From positions 4,088,372 to 4,152,371 of the forward strand of contig NZ_CP116398.1 in the NCBI RefSeq assembly GCF_029643245.1: 64,000 nt of DNA, given 5' to 3'. Source of the DNA: Methylomonas sp. EFPC3 (GTDB lineage: Bacteria > Pseudomonadota > Gammaproteobacteria > Methylococcales > Methylomonadaceae). Positions 48,316 to 58,279 of the stretch are shown one piece after another (the first letter of the stretch is position 1; every line of letters begins with the position of its first letter). A program made the position numbers and the translations under genes. Below the pieces are notes generated by a model. That model made no database searches, was not told the DNA's origin, and saw only the letters and a list, made by a program, of their open reading frames with translations.

Positions 48316-49170
48316 TCAGGCGGCGACGGCCGCGGCTTGCACCGATTGCAGGAAGTCTTGGACGTCGGCGTTGATCAGTTCGAAGCCCATCCGTTCGCTG
48401 AAGCGTTTTTCCTTATCGGTCGGATTTTTGCGCAAAAACCAGCCTTTCGGCTCGGTCGCACCGTAAACGATGTCGCTCATCACCATCCGCTCCGAGTCGC
48501 GGTTCAACGGTAAACCGATCAGAAGGTACTTTTTGCCTTTACGGTATTCCTTCAGAAAATCCGGAATCGCAAAGCCGCCCATCAATTCGGTAATGTAATC
48601 AACGTAATCGGCATCCGAGGCGATATAGTTGGCTTCCGGTTTCGGTGTGCCCATCGGCTTGAACAGGACCGGCAGGTTTTTGTCGACCTGCTCCTGGCTG
48701 ACCTCGAAATAGCCGCTGCCGTCGTAGTGGTAAATTCTGAAACGGAACGCGGTACCGACGATGCGGGCAACGCCGACGATCAGAGTGTGTTCCTCGTCGG
48801 CGTAACTGTCCTGTAACTGGGTGTCGCGGTTGATATCGACCACGTACTTCGGCCGCCATTCCTGCAGCCAGTCGTGCAGCGCGGCGCGGGTGTATTGCGC
48901 CTCGCCGTAGGTTTTATTCAGAAATTGAGTCAGAAAGTTGCGGCCGCGTTTCAATTCCTGGTTCATTGCGGCCCGCGGAAATTCGTACATCAGCTTGGGA
49001 GCCATCGGTTTGCCGCCGTTCATTGCCAGAATCAGGCTGTCGCTGTCGGCCGGCATCGGCTCGCGGGTCAGCTTGTTTTGAGCGTCGAACAACACGCCCG
49101 GCCCCAGATACGGGATGACTTGGTTGTCGTACAAGCCGCTTAAAATTTCGGAAAACACACTGTTGGACAT
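48316..49170 (-). CDS. SIR2-like domain protein under predicted NifA/sigma-54 control
   Basis: The 284-residue product resembles SIR2_2-type domains. The N-terminus has 'NQVIPYLGPGVL', the likely nucleotide-binding loop. 'KYLLIGLPLNRDSERMVMSDI' (about 225-245) is close to the family C-terminal block (L.iG....D...). The exact catalytic His is not obvious. SIR2-like proteins can be deacetylases or NAD hydrolases. A sigma-54 promoter and NifA site lie upstream on this strand, so it should be switched on with nitrogenase. Start choice is uncertain: the ATG at 49170 and one at 49182 both lack a clear ribosome binding site. It converges on the transglycosylase gene. Confidence 0.72.
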   Translation of the reverse strand: MSNSVFSEILSGLYDNQVIPYLGPGVLFDAQNKLTREPMPADSDSLILAMNGGKPMAPKLMYEFPRAAMNQELKRGRNFLTQFLNKTYGEAQYTRAALHDWLQEWRPKYVVDINRDTQLQDSYADEEHTLIVGVARIVGTAFRFRIYHYDGSGYFEVSQEQVDKNLPVLFKPMGTPKPEANYIASDADYVDYITELMGGFAIPDFLKEYRKGKKYLLIGLPLNRDSERMVMSDIVYGATEPKGWFLRKNPTDKEKRFSERMGFELINADVQDFLQSVQAAAVAA

Positions 49171-49210
49171 GTCGCGCCCCATCAAGGATAGTAAAGGATA
49201 CTGGGGGAAA

Positions 49211-49226
49211 GCAAAATTCAATCCAA
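49211..49226 (-). promoter_or_regulatory. Sigma-54 promoter of the SIR2-like gene
   Basis: Read on the minus strand, TTGGATTGAATTTTGC has GG (49224-49223) and GC (49212-49211) ten bases apart, with TTGG and TTTGCT halves. The expected transcript start is near 49199, 17-29 bases before the candidate start codons. Confidence 0.62.
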
Positions 49227-49322
49227 TTTTTCCGGTTTGGCGGCAGGCCTTATGCGGCAAGGCGTTCGGCTGGTTTCGGCAAGGGGCGCTAGTGCAACAA
49301 CCGCATAAATTTCAGTGAATTT

Positions 49323-49338
49323 GTCGGACATGCGACAA
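49323..49338 (-). promoter_or_regulatory. NifA-type upstream activator site for the SIR2-like gene
   Basis: TGT-CGGACATGCG-ACA is an exact TGT-N10-ACA, and flanking ATT and AAT extend the arms to six bases. It lies about 100 bases upstream of the -24 element on the minus strand. Confidence 0.68.
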
Positions 49339-49400
49339 ATCCGGTTTGAGGAAATCGTTGTGGCCGGCAAAGCCGGTGGCGACCGTTCGGGCCGAGGCGA

Positions 49401-51368
49401 TCAACCGATACTGAATTGGGCGATCAAATCGCGCAGATTGCGGTTGATGCCGGTGATGGCCGATGCGCTGGCCTTGTTGTTTTGCGCTTCGCGGCTGGTT
49501 TGCCGCGCCAATTCCGCGGTCTGGTTGAAACTGGTGGCGATACGTTCGCTGGCTTGGGATTGCTGCAGCGAGGTTTCGGCGATGATTCGGCTTTGTTGCA
49601 ATAGGCTGGCCACCGAGTCTTTGATGCCGGCAAACACCTGGCCGACTTGTTCGACGGCAGCGGCGGTGTTTTTGGCGGCGCTTTGTTGGCCGTCCATCAA
49701 TCCCACCGTGTCGGCGGTGGCGGCATTCAGCTTCTCGACCAGGGTGCGGATTTGCCCGGCCGAAACCGCCGTTTGCGCCGCCAGCTTGCGCACTTCGTCG
49801 GCCACCACCGCGAAGCCTCGGCCGTGCTGGCCGGCCCTGGCCGCCTCGATAGCCGCATTCAAGGCCAGCAGATTGATTTGTTCGTTAAAACCTTGAATCA
49901 CATCCAGCACGTTGCCGATGCCCGCCGCATCGCGTTGCAAGCGCTCCAATGCGCGGCCGGTGGCTTCGTTGCAGCGGTCCAGCGTGTCGATTTGCTCACG
50001 GGTATGTTGCATCGTGGACAGGCCGCGGTCGATCAAATCCCGCGCCGACGCCGTCACGCTTTGCGAATGGGCGGCATGGTCGGCAACGCTCGCAAACGAA
50101 CGGTGTAGTTCGGTCATCTGGCGGGCGCCGTTCTCGGTGGCGAGGCGTTGGTCGGCGATAATGGTTTCCAGGCTTGCGGCAACCTGCAGGATATTCTGAC
50201 CGTGCCGGTTTAGCTCGGACGATTCCTGGTTGATGTTGCGGATTAGCCGTTCGAAGTAATCGTGCAGTTTCAGCAGCGAATCTTTCAGCAGGTTTATCTC
50301 GGCGATCCGGCTGCTTAAATCGACCGAACCGCTTAGATTGCCGTTGGCCAAGCGGTCGACATGGCCGCTGATATAGCCGATAACCTCTGCAAGATGGCGC
50401 TTCAGATAAATCATCAAGCCGCTGATTGCGACCAGCACTGCGGTACACAAACCGACGATCCCGTACAGCACGCGTTCGTAGGCCTGGTATTCGGCGGAAA
50501 TTTCGCCGCGCAATCCGTCCAGCCGTTGTTGCAGGGTACGCATTTGCTGTTCCGCCTGGTCCTGCCCGGCTCTTTTCTGGACGATCAACTGGCTGGCGTT
50601 GGCCAGTTCTTTGTCATAACGCTTCGCCAGTGCGGCGATTTCGGCCGCCGGTTCGACGGCGATATCCTCCGCCGGCCGTTCTGTTCCGGCCAGCGCCAAG
50701 CCGAAATCGGCTTCATCGACGGCTTGCGGCTTCAATAAACCCAGCAACGGCAGGCGTTGGATGCGTTCCGTTACGGCGATGAGCTGCTGCAGGTAGTGGC
50801 GTACGTTGTCCGGCGAACCGTTGCCGCGGCTAGCAAAATAACTTTGCCTGGCTCGCGACAGCGACAGCAAAGCCGTTTGCGCTTGGCCCAGCGTCACCCA
50901 GTAAAGCTGTTTGGCGTGGTATTCGGCCGGCGCCCGCTCGGCGTAATCGAGCAAGGTTTGCAGATGGCCGGCGAGTTGTTGTTCGTTATTGACCAACAAC
51001 AGTTGTGGGTCGGCCAGCTTGCCGGCGGCGGCCAATTCGGCGATCACCGATTCCTGCACCTTGCGGAGCAGGTCCAGAAGCGGCGCTTTCAGATGGGCGG
51101 CGACCGTTGGGTTGGCTTCGACATCGTTAACGGTCTGGCGGACGTTGTGGTCTATCGCGGTCAGCAGCGTGGCGTCGCCGGTAGCCAAATAGGCAAAGAT
51201 CGGCTGGCTGACCTGCAGGTAAAAGCCGTTTTGCTGTTGTCCGAAATATTCGACGGTCGAAAACGCTTGGTTTAAGTGGCGCAACGCGGACACTACGGCA
51301 ATGGTGAAACCGCTGAGCGTAAGGATTAACAGTAGGCTGACGATCTTGGTAATTCGGCTGATGTTCAT
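49401..51368 (-). CDS. Methyl-accepting chemotaxis protein
   Basis: The 655-residue receptor has an N-terminal membrane helix (about 8-28) and a long periplasmic helical sensor region (about 30-300, four-helix-bundle type, with several leucine-rich repeats of the nit/4HB kind). A second helix (about 305-325, '[19 protein letters not shown]') and a HAMP segment follow. The signalling tip is highly conserved: '[32 protein letters not shown]'. It relays to CheA via CheW; no che genes are nearby. Starts at 51368 and 51383 are both possible; the later one begins the membrane helix at normal distance. Confidence 0.93.
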   Translation of the reverse strand: MNISRITKIVSLLLILTLSGFTIAVVSALRHLNQAFSTVEYFGQQQNGFYLQVSQPIFAYLATGDATLLTAIDHNVRQTVNDVEANPTVAAHLKAPLLDLLRKVQESVIAELAAAGKLADPQLLLVNNEQQLAGHLQTLLDYAERAPAEYHAKQLYWVTLGQAQTALLSLSRARQSYFASRGNGSPDNVRHYLQQLIAVTERIQRLPLLGLLKPQAVDEADFGLALAGTERPAEDIAVEPAAEIAALAKRYDKELANASQLIVQKRAGQDQAEQQMRTLQQRLDGLRGEISAEYQAYERVLYGIVGLCTAVLVAISGLMIYLKRHLAEVIGYISGHVDRLANGNLSGSVDLSSRIAEINLLKDSLLKLHDYFERLIRNINQESSELNRHGQNILQVAASLETIIADQRLATENGARQMTELHRSFASVADHAAHSQSVTASARDLIDRGLSTMQHTREQIDTLDRCNEATGRALERLQRDAAGIGNVLDVIQGFNEQINLLALNAAIEAARAGQHGRGFAVVADEVRKLAAQTAVSAGQIRTLVEKLNAATADTVGLMDGQQSAAKNTAAAVEQVGQVFAGIKDSVASLLQQSRIIAETSLQQSQASERIATSFNQTAELARQTSREAQNNKASASAITGINRNLRDLIAQFSIG

Positions 51369-51434
51369 GGGCGAAAATAGCAATCGGTAATTTGGAAAAT
51401 ACTTGGCGGTTTAACGGACAGCAGCCGGCCTAAC

Positions 51435-51710
51435 TTAGGCGTTGAAAGGCGCTGGTTTTGCCCCTAAACAGCAATGGCTGGATAGTGCGGGTCGTTGATT
51501 TGCCCGATTTGAGCGACTCTGGTGGCGATGCTGATATTGGCCGTCGATTGTTGGCAGAGTCGGGTGACATGGGCGTTTGTCTGTGCCCTTCCGGACCTTA
51601 GGTTTGAATCGATGCGCCGGATAACGGCCGATGGAATCCCTAACGGCAAAACCGCCAATTACCGCCACAAAAATCACCGGCGAGCTGGCCTTGGTGTCGA
51701 TGTCCTTCAT
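51435..51710 (-). CDS. Small hypothetical protein (possible short or degraded gene)
   Basis: The 91-residue frame starts MKDIDTKASSPVIFVAVIGGFA after a good AGGAG ribosome binding site (51724-51728), which supports translation. The second half is Arg/His/Pro-rich and looks out of frame. A different frame (51464-51658) reads more protein-like there ('TANISIATRVAQIGQIND'). The gene may therefore be a broken small gene. No family is recognised. It lies upstream of the chemotaxis receptor gene on the same strand. Confidence 0.35.
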   Translation of the reverse strand: MKDIDTKASSPVIFVAVIGGFAVRDSIGRYPAHRFKPKVRKGTDKRPCHPTLPTIDGQYQHRHQSRSNRANQRPALSSHCCLGAKPAPFNA

Positions 51711-52106
51711 CGTTTCTGACTCCTGGTATGGTTAAGGCGCGGTGAGTTCGCGCGGCGGATGTTAAAACGGAATTGCGACAACTTTGTTACAGATTCGGGC
51801 CGGCGCTATTTCGATGGATAAATTGCCGGCTAGCCGGCAATTTCGGCAAGAAATTCGCCATGAGGGGTCGGGGGTGGCCGCGAATTCTGGCGTGAGGGCT
51901 AGGGAAATATTGCTGCCGACTCGGAATGCCGAAAGTTCGGCGGCGGGATCAATTTGGCGGGATTGTCAGGGATTGTTTCTGATTGATACACGGGCGGCAT
52001 GCGCTGAACGCGCCGCCCCGGTGGGGGCGACGACTGCCGGTTGAACCGGTTGAGTCCCGATCTCGGTCTAGTGAGCGTTACTGCGAAATTGTTGCCGGAT
52101 TTTCTG
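51711..52106. other. Intergenic region with a perfect 24-bp palindrome
   Basis: About 396 bases without a gene. It holds the palindrome at 51820-51843 and a small GC-rich inverted repeat near 51734-51755. No clear promoter hexamers are seen for the small gene at 51710. Confidence 0.45.
51820..51843. repeat. Perfect 24-bp palindrome
   Basis: AAATTGCCGGC followed by TAGCCGGCAATTT reads the same on both strands with no spacer. It could be a terminator stem for the lipoprotein gene on the minus strand or a binding site. No second copy was noticed in the window. Confidence 0.6.
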
Positions 52107-52640
52107 TTAATGCCAACCGCCGTACTGGGTGGTCGGGTCGCCGCGGAAACCGGAGGTGGTCTTGTTGGCGTCGGGCACGTGCGCGGTTTCTTCCGCCGCT
52201 CTGACCATGTTGCCATGGCTGTAGCCGCCCATGGCTTTGGCCTGTTTGGCGATGGCGGTCGTGGTCGGGTTGATGTCGTATTTGCCGGAGTCGGGATGGA
52301 TGATCACGCTGACCAGTTCGTCGGTGCCCGCGCCGTAACTCAAAATCAGCGGCAGCGGCGTATTGGCCGGCACGGGTATCTCGAACCGCGGGCTGTTGTT
52401 CAATTCGGTGCTGGCGATCAATTTGCCGGCTTCGGAGCGCAATTTGACCTCGCCGGATTTGATCGGACCACTGTTGTTGCTGACCGCACCGGTCAGGCTG
52501 GCCGCCCGTAAAACTTGGGCGCCGGCCGGCTTGGCGACGATGGTCTTGGGTTGCTCCTGGCCGCAGCCGGCCAGCAAAGCGCCGCTCAACAGCGCCAGCG
52601 CCGCGACCGGAAAAATCAGGTGTTTGGGGTGTGTTTTCAT
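52107..52640 (-). CDS. Hypothetical lipoprotein
   Basis: The 177-residue product has a lipobox (LLAGC, Cys about residue 26) and a beta-sandwich-like body with 'SLTGAVSNNSGPIKSGEVKL' and 'PRFEIPVPANTPLPLILSYG', reminiscent of carboxypeptidase-regulatory folds. The C-terminus is polar and ends QYGGWH. The ribosome binding site AGGAG precedes the ATG at 52640. No function is apparent. It diverges from yajQ. Confidence 0.7.
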   Translation of the reverse strand: MKTHPKHLIFPVAALALLSGALLAGCGQEQPKTIVAKPAGAQVLRAASLTGAVSNNSGPIKSGEVKLRSEAGKLIASTELNNSPRFEIPVPANTPLPLILSYGAGTDELVSVIIHPDSGKYDINPTTTAIAKQAKAMGGYSHGNMVRAAEETAHVPDANKTTSGFRGDPTTQYGGWH

Positions 52641-52777
52641 GGGGTTCTCCTCCGTTGCCGGCTAAAGATACCCGTTTCGCCGATGGCCGACAAGGCCGCG
52701 CCCTTGCTCAGATTGCAGTTGAATAATGCCGGTAACGCCGTTATATTGCCTGGCTTTTATACTTGTAAATCAATGCT

Positions 52778-53260
52778 ATGCCATCATTCGACATCGTTTC
52801 CGAACTCGATAGCCACGAAGTGACCAACGCCGTGGACCAAGCCAACAAGGAAGTCTCGACCCGTTTCGACTTCAAGGGCTCCAATGCCAATTTCGAACAG
52901 ACCGACGACGGCATTATGATGAAAGCCGAATCGACCTTCCAATTGCAGCAAATGCTGCCGATTCTGTACGCCAAGATGAGCAAGCGCGGCATCGACATTT
53001 CGGCGCTGGAGAGCGGAAAAATCACCGATACCGGCAAGACCGCCAGCCAAACCATTGCTCTGAAGCAAGGCATCGGCAGCGATCTGGCGAAGAAAATCGT
53101 CAAACTGATCAAAGATAAAAAAATGAAAGTGCAGGCCGCGATCAACGGCGACAAGGTGCGCGTGACCGGCAAGAAAAGGGACGATCTGCAGGAAGTGATC
53201 CAGATGCTGCGCACTGAGGATCTGGAACAACCGCTGCAATTCAACAATTTCCGGGATTGA
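52778..53260 (+). CDS. yajQ: YajQ-family nucleotide-binding protein
   Basis: The 160-residue product is a complete YajQ. It begins 'MPSFDIVSELD', has 'RFDFKGSNANFEQ' and 'TGKTASQTIALKQGIG', and ends 'LQFNNFRD', all diagnostic. In Xanthomonas the homologue binds cyclic-di-GMP and acts with a transcription factor. It is a cytoplasmic two-domain protein. The redoxin gene begins 19 bases after its stop. Confidence 0.96.
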   Translation: MPSFDIVSELDSHEVTNAVDQANKEVSTRFDFKGSNANFEQTDDGIMMKAESTFQLQQMLPILYAKMSKRGIDISALESGKITDTGKTASQTIALKQGIGSDLAKKIVKLIKDKKMKVQAAINGDKVRVTGKKRDDLQEVIQMLRTEDLEQPLQFNNFRD

Positions 53261-53279
53261 TCCTGGCCGGCAGACCCTG

Positions 53280-53933
53280 GTGGAAGCGCGCATCGGCCAT
53301 CCGGCACCGCCGCTGGCAATCGGCGAATGGCTGCAGGGCCGGCCGACGCCACTGGCCGATCTGGCCGGACGGGTGGTGCTGGTGGCGGTATTCCAGGTCA
53401 ATTGCCCCGGCTGCTTTTTGCATTGCCTGCCGCGGGTTGAGGATTTGCATTGGCGCTACCAGGATCGCGGCTTGACCGTGTTGGGCCTGGCCACTGCGTT
53501 CGAGGATTTCGACAAAAATACGGTCGGCAATTTACGTTTGTTGCTGGACAGCGGCCGCGTGATCGGCGAAACCGAAAAACTGTTGCAGCAGCATGCGCTG
53601 CTCAAAGGCGAGCGGCTGCCGTATTCCTTGAGTTTTCCGGTGGCGATGGACCGGCTGGTGCCGCAATCGGCGGATAATCTCGAAGTCGAGATCGACGCGT
53701 TCGTCGCCCGACAATTGCCGGATTTCGAGAGTCGCCCGCCGGTGGAACGCCAAGCCATCCGCGCCCGGCTGCGGGCCTATTTCGGGCAACGGCCGTTCCG
53801 TCCGGAAACCTTCGAGCGGTATCGGCTGCAAGGCACGCCGTCGTATCTGTTGATCGATAGGGCCGGTATCCTGCGTGCCAGCCGCTTCGGTGCCTACGAC
53901 GAGCTGGAAACCGATTTGACCGGCCTGCTCTAA
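53280..53933 (+). CDS. TlpA/AhpC-like thioredoxin-fold protein
   Basis: The 217-residue product has a thioredoxin-like fold with a CxxC motif ([12 protein letters not shown], about residue 40) near the N-terminus. A long insert (about 90-175) and a C-terminal '[20 protein letters not shown]' strand (cis-Pro region) follow. No signal peptide, so it acts in the cytoplasm. The start is a GTG at 53280; codons further upstream are closed. The likely role is a disulfide reductase or peroxidase; the substrate is unknown. It is followed by a hairpin terminator. Confidence 0.8.
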   Translation: MEARIGHPAPPLAIGEWLQGRPTPLADLAGRVVLVAVFQVNCPGCFLHCLPRVEDLHWRYQDRGLTVLGLATAFEDFDKNTVGNLRLLLDSGRVIGETEKLLQQHALLKGERLPYSLSFPVAMDRLVPQSADNLEVEIDAFVARQLPDFESRPPVERQAIRARLRAYFGQRPFRPETFERYRLQGTPSYLLIDRAGILRASRFGAYDELETDLTGLL

Positions 53934-53938
53934 AACTC

Positions 53939-53959
53939 GCCGGCGTTGGCCGGCTTTTT
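53939..53959 (+). terminator. Rho-independent terminator after the redoxin gene
   Basis: GCCGGC-GTTG-GCCGGC followed by five T bases. It separates the redoxin from yjgR. Confidence 0.75.
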
Positions 53960-53982
53960 CCAACCCCCCAAGGATATTTTCG

Positions 53983-55488
53983 ATGACCGAACCGCTGCTG
54001 ATCGCCAAATCCGCCACCGCCGAGTTGCACTTGTTGCCGGCCATGGCCAATCGCCACGGCTTGATTGCCGGCGCCACCGGCACCGGCAAGACCATTACCT
54101 TGCAAACGCTGGCCGAGGCTTTTTCCGAGATCGGCGTGCCGGTATTCATGGCCGACGTCAAAGGCGATCTGTCCGGGCTGAGCCGGCCGGGCGGCGGCAA
54201 TTCCAAAGTCGACGCGCGTCTGGCCGAATTGGGTTTGCCGGAACTGCAGCCGGCGGCCGCGCCGGTGTTGTTTTGGGACGTGTTCGGCGAGAAAGGCCAT
54301 CCGTTGCGTTCGACGGTGTCGGAGATGGGGCCGTTGCTGCTGGCGCGGATGCTGAATCTGAACGAGGTGCAGAGCGGTGTGTTGACCGCCGCCTTCAAAA
54401 TCGCCGACGACAACGGCTGGCTGCTGCTGGATTTGAAAGACCTGAAAACAATGTTGCAGTACGCCTCTGAACATGCGTCCGAGCTGGCCGGCGAGTACGG
54501 CAGTATCTCGGCGGCCAGCGTCGGCGCGATTCAGCGCGGCTTGCTGCAACTGGAACATGAAGGCGGCGAAAAACTGTTCGGCGAACCGGCGCTGGATTTC
54601 AACGATCTGCTGCAAACCGAAGGCGGCCGCGGCGTAATCAACATTCTGGCCGCCGATACCCTCTACAACTCGCCGCGGGTTTACGCCACGATGTTGCTGT
54701 GGCTGCTGTCGGAGTTGTTCGAAAACCTGCCGGAAGCCGGCGATCTGGACCAACCGAAGCTGGTGTTCTTCTTCGACGAGGCCCATTTGCTGTTCAACGA
54801 CGCCCCGGCGGCGCTGTTGCAAAAAATCGAACAGGTGGTGCGCCTGATCCGTTCCAAAGGCGTCGGCGTCTATTTCGTCAGCCAAAATCCGCTGGATATT
54901 CCGGACGTGATTCTGGGCCAGCTTGGCAACCGGGTGCAGCATGCGCTGCGGGCCTTCACGCCGCGCGACCAAAAGGCGGTGAAAGCCGCTGCCGAAACCT
55001 TCAGAACTAACCCCAAGTTGGACGTCACCGCGGCAATCGGCGAACTGGGCGTCGGCGAGGCGTTGGTATCGTTTCTGGAAGCCAAAGGCACACCGGCTAT
55101 CGTCGAGCGGGCCCTGATCAAACCGCCGCGCTCGCGGATCGGGCCGGCCAGCGACGCCGAGCGGCGGGAGACGATAGCGAACTCGGTGATCGCCGGCCAT
55201 TACGAAAAGCAGGTCGACAGGGAATCGGCTTACGAGATTCTGAAAGGCCGCGCCGAGCAAGCCGGGCCGGCCGGAGGTGGCGATACCGGCGGCAGCGGTT
55301 TCGATTGGGGTGAGGTGTTGATGGGCGGCGGGGCCGGTAAATCGACTTCCCGCCGCGGGCGACGAAGTTCGGCCGAAACCGTGCTGGAGGCTGCAGCCAA
55401 AAGCGCGGCGCGCAGCATCGGCCAGGAAGTCGGCAAGCAAATCATTCGCGGCGTGTTAGGTTCTTTGTTGGGCGGACGCCGCCGTTAG
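53983..55488 (+). CDS. yjgR: HerA-like ATPase YjgR (DUF853)
   Basis: The 501-residue product is a helicase HerA-type ATPase. Walker A is '[15 protein letters not shown]' (about 29-43) and Walker B '[12 protein letters not shown]' (about 263-274). Conserved '[20 protein letters not shown]' follows (about 307-326). YjgR is common in proteobacteria; its role is unclear but related proteins pump DNA or act in stress. The C-terminal 50 residues are Gly-rich and basic ([10 protein letters not shown]), probably disordered or DNA-binding. GGATATTTTCG upstream gives a weak ribosome binding site. Confidence 0.93.
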   Translation: MTEPLLIAKSATAELHLLPAMANRHGLIAGATGTGKTITLQTLAEAFSEIGVPVFMADVKGDLSGLSRPGGGNSKVDARLAELGLPELQPAAAPVLFWDVFGEKGHPLRSTVSEMGPLLLARMLNLNEVQSGVLTAAFKIADDNGWLLLDLKDLKTMLQYASEHASELAGEYGSISAASVGAIQRGLLQLEHEGGEKLFGEPALDFNDLLQTEGGRGVINILAADTLYNSPRVYATMLLWLLSELFENLPEAGDLDQPKLVFFFDEAHLLFNDAPAALLQKIEQVVRLIRSKGVGVYFVSQNPLDIPDVILGQLGNRVQHALRAFTPRDQKAVKAAAETFRTNPKLDVTAAIGELGVGEALVSFLEAKGTPAIVERALIKPPRSRIGPASDAERRETIANSVIAGHYEKQVDRESAYEILKGRAEQAGPAGGGDTGGSGFDWGEVLMGGGAGKSTSRRGRRSSAETVLEAAAKSAARSIGQEVGKQIIRGVLGSLLGGRRR

Positions 55489-55568
55489 CGGCAAACATTG
55501 CTGACACCACGCTGTCAGGAGGGCTGTTTTAGGATGGCGGCTCTTTTAAACCAATGGAGGAATCCACC

Positions 55569-55943
55569 ATGAATCAAAATATCGCAACCTGGTTCGAATT
55601 GCCTGCAACCGACCTCGGCCGCGCCCAGGATTTTTATCGTAGCGTCTTGGATACCAGTTTCAAGCTGGAGGACATGAGCGACATGCAATTGGCGATTTTC
55701 GAAGCCGAAGACGGTGCGGTCAGCGGCATGTTGGTGAAAAGCGAGCACTATCAACCCTCGGCAACCGGAGCCGTGGTGTATTTCAACGGCGGTGAGGATC
55801 TGAGCCAACCTTTGGCTAAAGTCGAAGCCGCCGGCGGCAAGGTCTTGATGCCGAAAACGCCGATCCACGACGGCGAATGCGGTTACTTCGCGCTGGTGCT
55901 GGACAGCGAAGGCAATCGAGTCGGCCTCTACTCACCGGCATAG
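55569..55943 (+). CDS. VOC-family (glyoxalase/dioxygenase fold) protein
   Basis: The 124-residue product has the VOC fold: 'WFELPATDLGRAQDFYRSVL' at the start and 'GYFALVLDSEGNRVGLYSP' at the end. The metal residues typical of glyoxalase I are not all evident. The function is unknown. The start at 55569 has GGAGG nine bases upstream; an ATG five codons earlier lies inside that site. It precedes a WYL-type regulator by 18 bases, suggesting joint transcription. Confidence 0.85.
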   Translation: MNQNIATWFELPATDLGRAQDFYRSVLDTSFKLEDMSDMQLAIFEAEDGAVSGMLVKSEHYQPSATGAVVYFNGGEDLSQPLAKVEAAGGKVLMPKTPIHDGECGYFALVLDSEGNRVGLYSPA

Positions 55944-55961
55944 TCCGAAGCGGCAGCCACG

Positions 55962-56648
55962 ATGCGCAGAGCCGACCGTCTGTTTCAGATCGTGCAGATT
56001 CTGCGTAACCGGCGGCTGGTGACGGCCAAGGCGCTGGCCGAGCGGCTGGAAGTCTCGGAGCGCACCATTTATCGCGACATCCAGGTGTTGAGCCTGTCCG
56101 GGATTCCGATCGAAGGCGAAGCCGGCGTCGGTTATGCTTTGCGTCACAGTCTGGATATTCCGCCGTTGATGTTCAGCGCCGCCGAACTGGAGGCGTTGGT
56201 GGTCGGCGCCCGCATGGTCAAGACCTGGGCCGGTACCGAGCTGGGCCGGTCGGCGCAGTCGGTGTTGGACAAGGTCACGGCGGTGGTGCCGGCCGAATTG
56301 CGCGACCGTTTGGACCGTTCCAAATTGTTCGCGCTGCGGTTTTCGCCGCGCGAAGATTTGGACGTCACGATGGACATTTGCCGCCAAGCCTTGGACGCCA
56401 AGCGCGTGCTGCATCTGGATTACCGCCGCGGCGACGGCGAATTCAGCCAGCGCCGGATTCGGCCGCTGGGGCTGTATTTCTGGGGCAACGTCTGGACTCT
56501 GGTCGGCTGGTGCGAGTTGCGCGGCGATTTTCGCAACTTCCGCTTGGACCGCATCGAGCGCGCGCTGGTGCTGGACGAAGCCTTCAGCGAAGACCCCGGC
56601 CAGACTTTACAAGACTTTATCCGCAGCATGCATTGCACACCGCAATGA
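55962..56648 (+). CDS. YafY-type HTH-WYL transcriptional regulator
   Basis: The 228-residue product has an N-terminal helix-turn-helix ('RRLVTAKALAERLEVSERTIYRDIQVLS', about 17-45) and a C-terminal WYL domain (about 130-225, 'KRVLHLDYRRGDGEFSQRRIRPLGLYFWGNVWTLVGWCELR'). WYL proteins sense nucleotides or DNA ends. This is a YafY/DeoR-type member, often adjacent to a VOC or glyoxalase gene, as here. It probably regulates the pair. Confidence 0.92.
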   Translation: MRRADRLFQIVQILRNRRLVTAKALAERLEVSERTIYRDIQVLSLSGIPIEGEAGVGYALRHSLDIPPLMFSAAELEALVVGARMVKTWAGTELGRSAQSVLDKVTAVVPAELRDRLDRSKLFALRFSPREDLDVTMDICRQALDAKRVLHLDYRRGDGEFSQRRIRPLGLYFWGNVWTLVGWCELRGDFRNFRLDRIERALVLDEAFSEDPGQTLQDFIRSMHCTPQ

Positions 56649-56764
56649 TTTTGTAGCCGACGGCAAGAATCGGTTTGCCGAATTCCGGCTTTTATCTATC
56701 ATGGCAGATTAAGCGGTCGGTGCGGCCGCCATTTTCCTTCACCGTTTCAATCATTATCCCTACC

Positions 56765-58183
56765 ATGACGACAATCAATATCCAACAAATGATGGCCGAC
56801 AGCGGCGTTGCGTTCGGCACCAGCGGCGCGCGCGGCCTGGTCAGCCAGATGAGCGGCGAGGTCTGCGCCGCTTACACCTTGGCGTTTATTCAAGGCTTGA
56901 ATCTCGCCCGCCGCGGCCAGCGTATTGCCTTGGGCATGGATCTGCGGCCGTCCAGCCCGGAGATTGCTCAAGCCTGCGTCGCCGGCATCCGCCAGTCCGG
57001 TTGCGAGGTGGATTTTTGCGGGGTGTTGCCGACCCCGGCGCTGGCCTTGTATGCGTTGGCGGAAGGCATTCCGGCGATCATGGTCACCGGCAGCCATATT
57101 CCGTTCGACCGCAACGGCATCAAGTTTTATCGGGCCGACGGCGAAATTAGCAAGGCCGACGAGGCGGCGATGACCGGTGCGACGGTCGAAGTGGAAGCGG
57201 TGGCTGCCGAATTACCGGCCGTCAATCCGGCGGCATTGGACCAGTATCGGCAGCGCTACACCAAACTGTTTGCTAGAGATTTGCTGGCCGGCTGGCGGGT
57301 GGGAGTTTACGAACATTCCAGCGCCGCCCGCGATGTGTTGAAAGAAGTGCTGGCCGAACTGGGCGCCGAGGTGATCGGTTTGGAGCGTACCGATACCTTC
57401 GTGCCGATCGATACCGAAGCGGTCGGCGAGGCGGACAGGCAGCGCGGTCGTAACTGGGCCGCCGAACATAAACTGGATGCATTGATCTCCACCGACGGCG
57501 ATGGCGACCGGCCGTTGATCGGCGATGAGCATGGCGAATGGTTGCGCGGCGACATCGTCGGCTTGCTGTGCGCCAAATTCCTGGGCGCCGATACTGTGGT
57601 CACACCGGTCAGTTGCAATACCGCGATCGAAGCGTCGGGCTGGTTCAAGCAAGTGATACGCACCCGGATCGGTTCGCCGTACGTGATTGCCGGTATGGAA
57701 CAGGTCGCGGCGGGCGGCGTGGCCGGCTTCGAGGCCAATGGCGGCTTTTTGGCCGGCAACGGTCTGAGCGTCGACGCCAAACCTCTGGCCGCGTTGCCGA
57801 CTCGCGATTCGCTGCTGCCGGCGTTGGCACTATTGGCGATGGCCCGCGGGCAGGGCGTCAAATTGTCCGGCCTGCTGCAAGGTTTGCCGCAACGTTTTAC
57901 CGCCAGCGACCGGATTCAGGATTTTCCTGCGGCCAACAGCCGAGCGTTACTGGACCGCTTGCAAGCCGACGACACCGCCTATCGCGGCCTGTGGGGCGAT
58001 AGCTTGGGTGCGCCGGTAAACAGCGATACCACCGATGGCTTGCGCCTGACCTTCGCCAGCGGCGACATCGTCCATTTACGGCCGTCCGGCAATGCCCCGG
58101 AACTGCGTTGTTATGCCGAGGCTGGCGATGCCGAGCGGGCGCAAAGTCTGGTGGCGGAAACTTTGCGGCGGATTGCCGGCTGA
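56765..58183 (+). CDS. Phosphohexomutase (phosphomannomutase-like)
   Basis: The 472-residue product is an alpha-D-phosphohexomutase. The catalytic serine loop is in 'MVTGSHIPFDRNGIKFY' (about 106-121), where the usual TASHNP is changed to TGSHIP. Metal binding is in 'STDGDGDRPLIGDE' (about 242-255). The substrate loop 'FEANGGFL' (about 324-331) is typical of phosphomannomutases/phosphoglucomutases. The C-terminal phosphate loop 'LRPSGNAPELRCYAEA' is present. The unusual active serine context suggests a divergent subgroup. The gene is independent of its neighbours. Confidence 0.88.
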   Translation: MTTINIQQMMADSGVAFGTSGARGLVSQMSGEVCAAYTLAFIQGLNLARRGQRIALGMDLRPSSPEIAQACVAGIRQSGCEVDFCGVLPTPALALYALAEGIPAIMVTGSHIPFDRNGIKFYRADGEISKADEAAMTGATVEVEAVAAELPAVNPAALDQYRQRYTKLFARDLLAGWRVGVYEHSSAARDVLKEVLAELGAEVIGLERTDTFVPIDTEAVGEADRQRGRNWAAEHKLDALISTDGDGDRPLIGDEHGEWLRGDIVGLLCAKFLGADTVVTPVSCNTAIEASGWFKQVIRTRIGSPYVIAGMEQVAAGGVAGFEANGGFLAGNGLSVDAKPLAALPTRDSLLPALALLAMARGQGVKLSGLLQGLPQRFTASDRIQDFPAANSRALLDRLQADDTAYRGLWGDSLGAPVNSDTTDGLRLTFASGDIVHLRPSGNAPELRCYAEAGDAERAQSLVAETLRRIAG

Positions 58184-58279
58184 TTTTCGGCCATCGGCAA
58201 TATCGCCTCGGTTAATTTGCGGTTAAGTTTCCATGGGATATCGTAGACCCGCGATAACACATAACACCAAGGAGACAAC

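Noticed and set aside
53983..55488. YjgR as the missing ATPase of the contractile system
   Set aside because: It is a HerA-like DUF853 protein 30 kb away among housekeeping genes, not an Afp15-type AAA+ protein.
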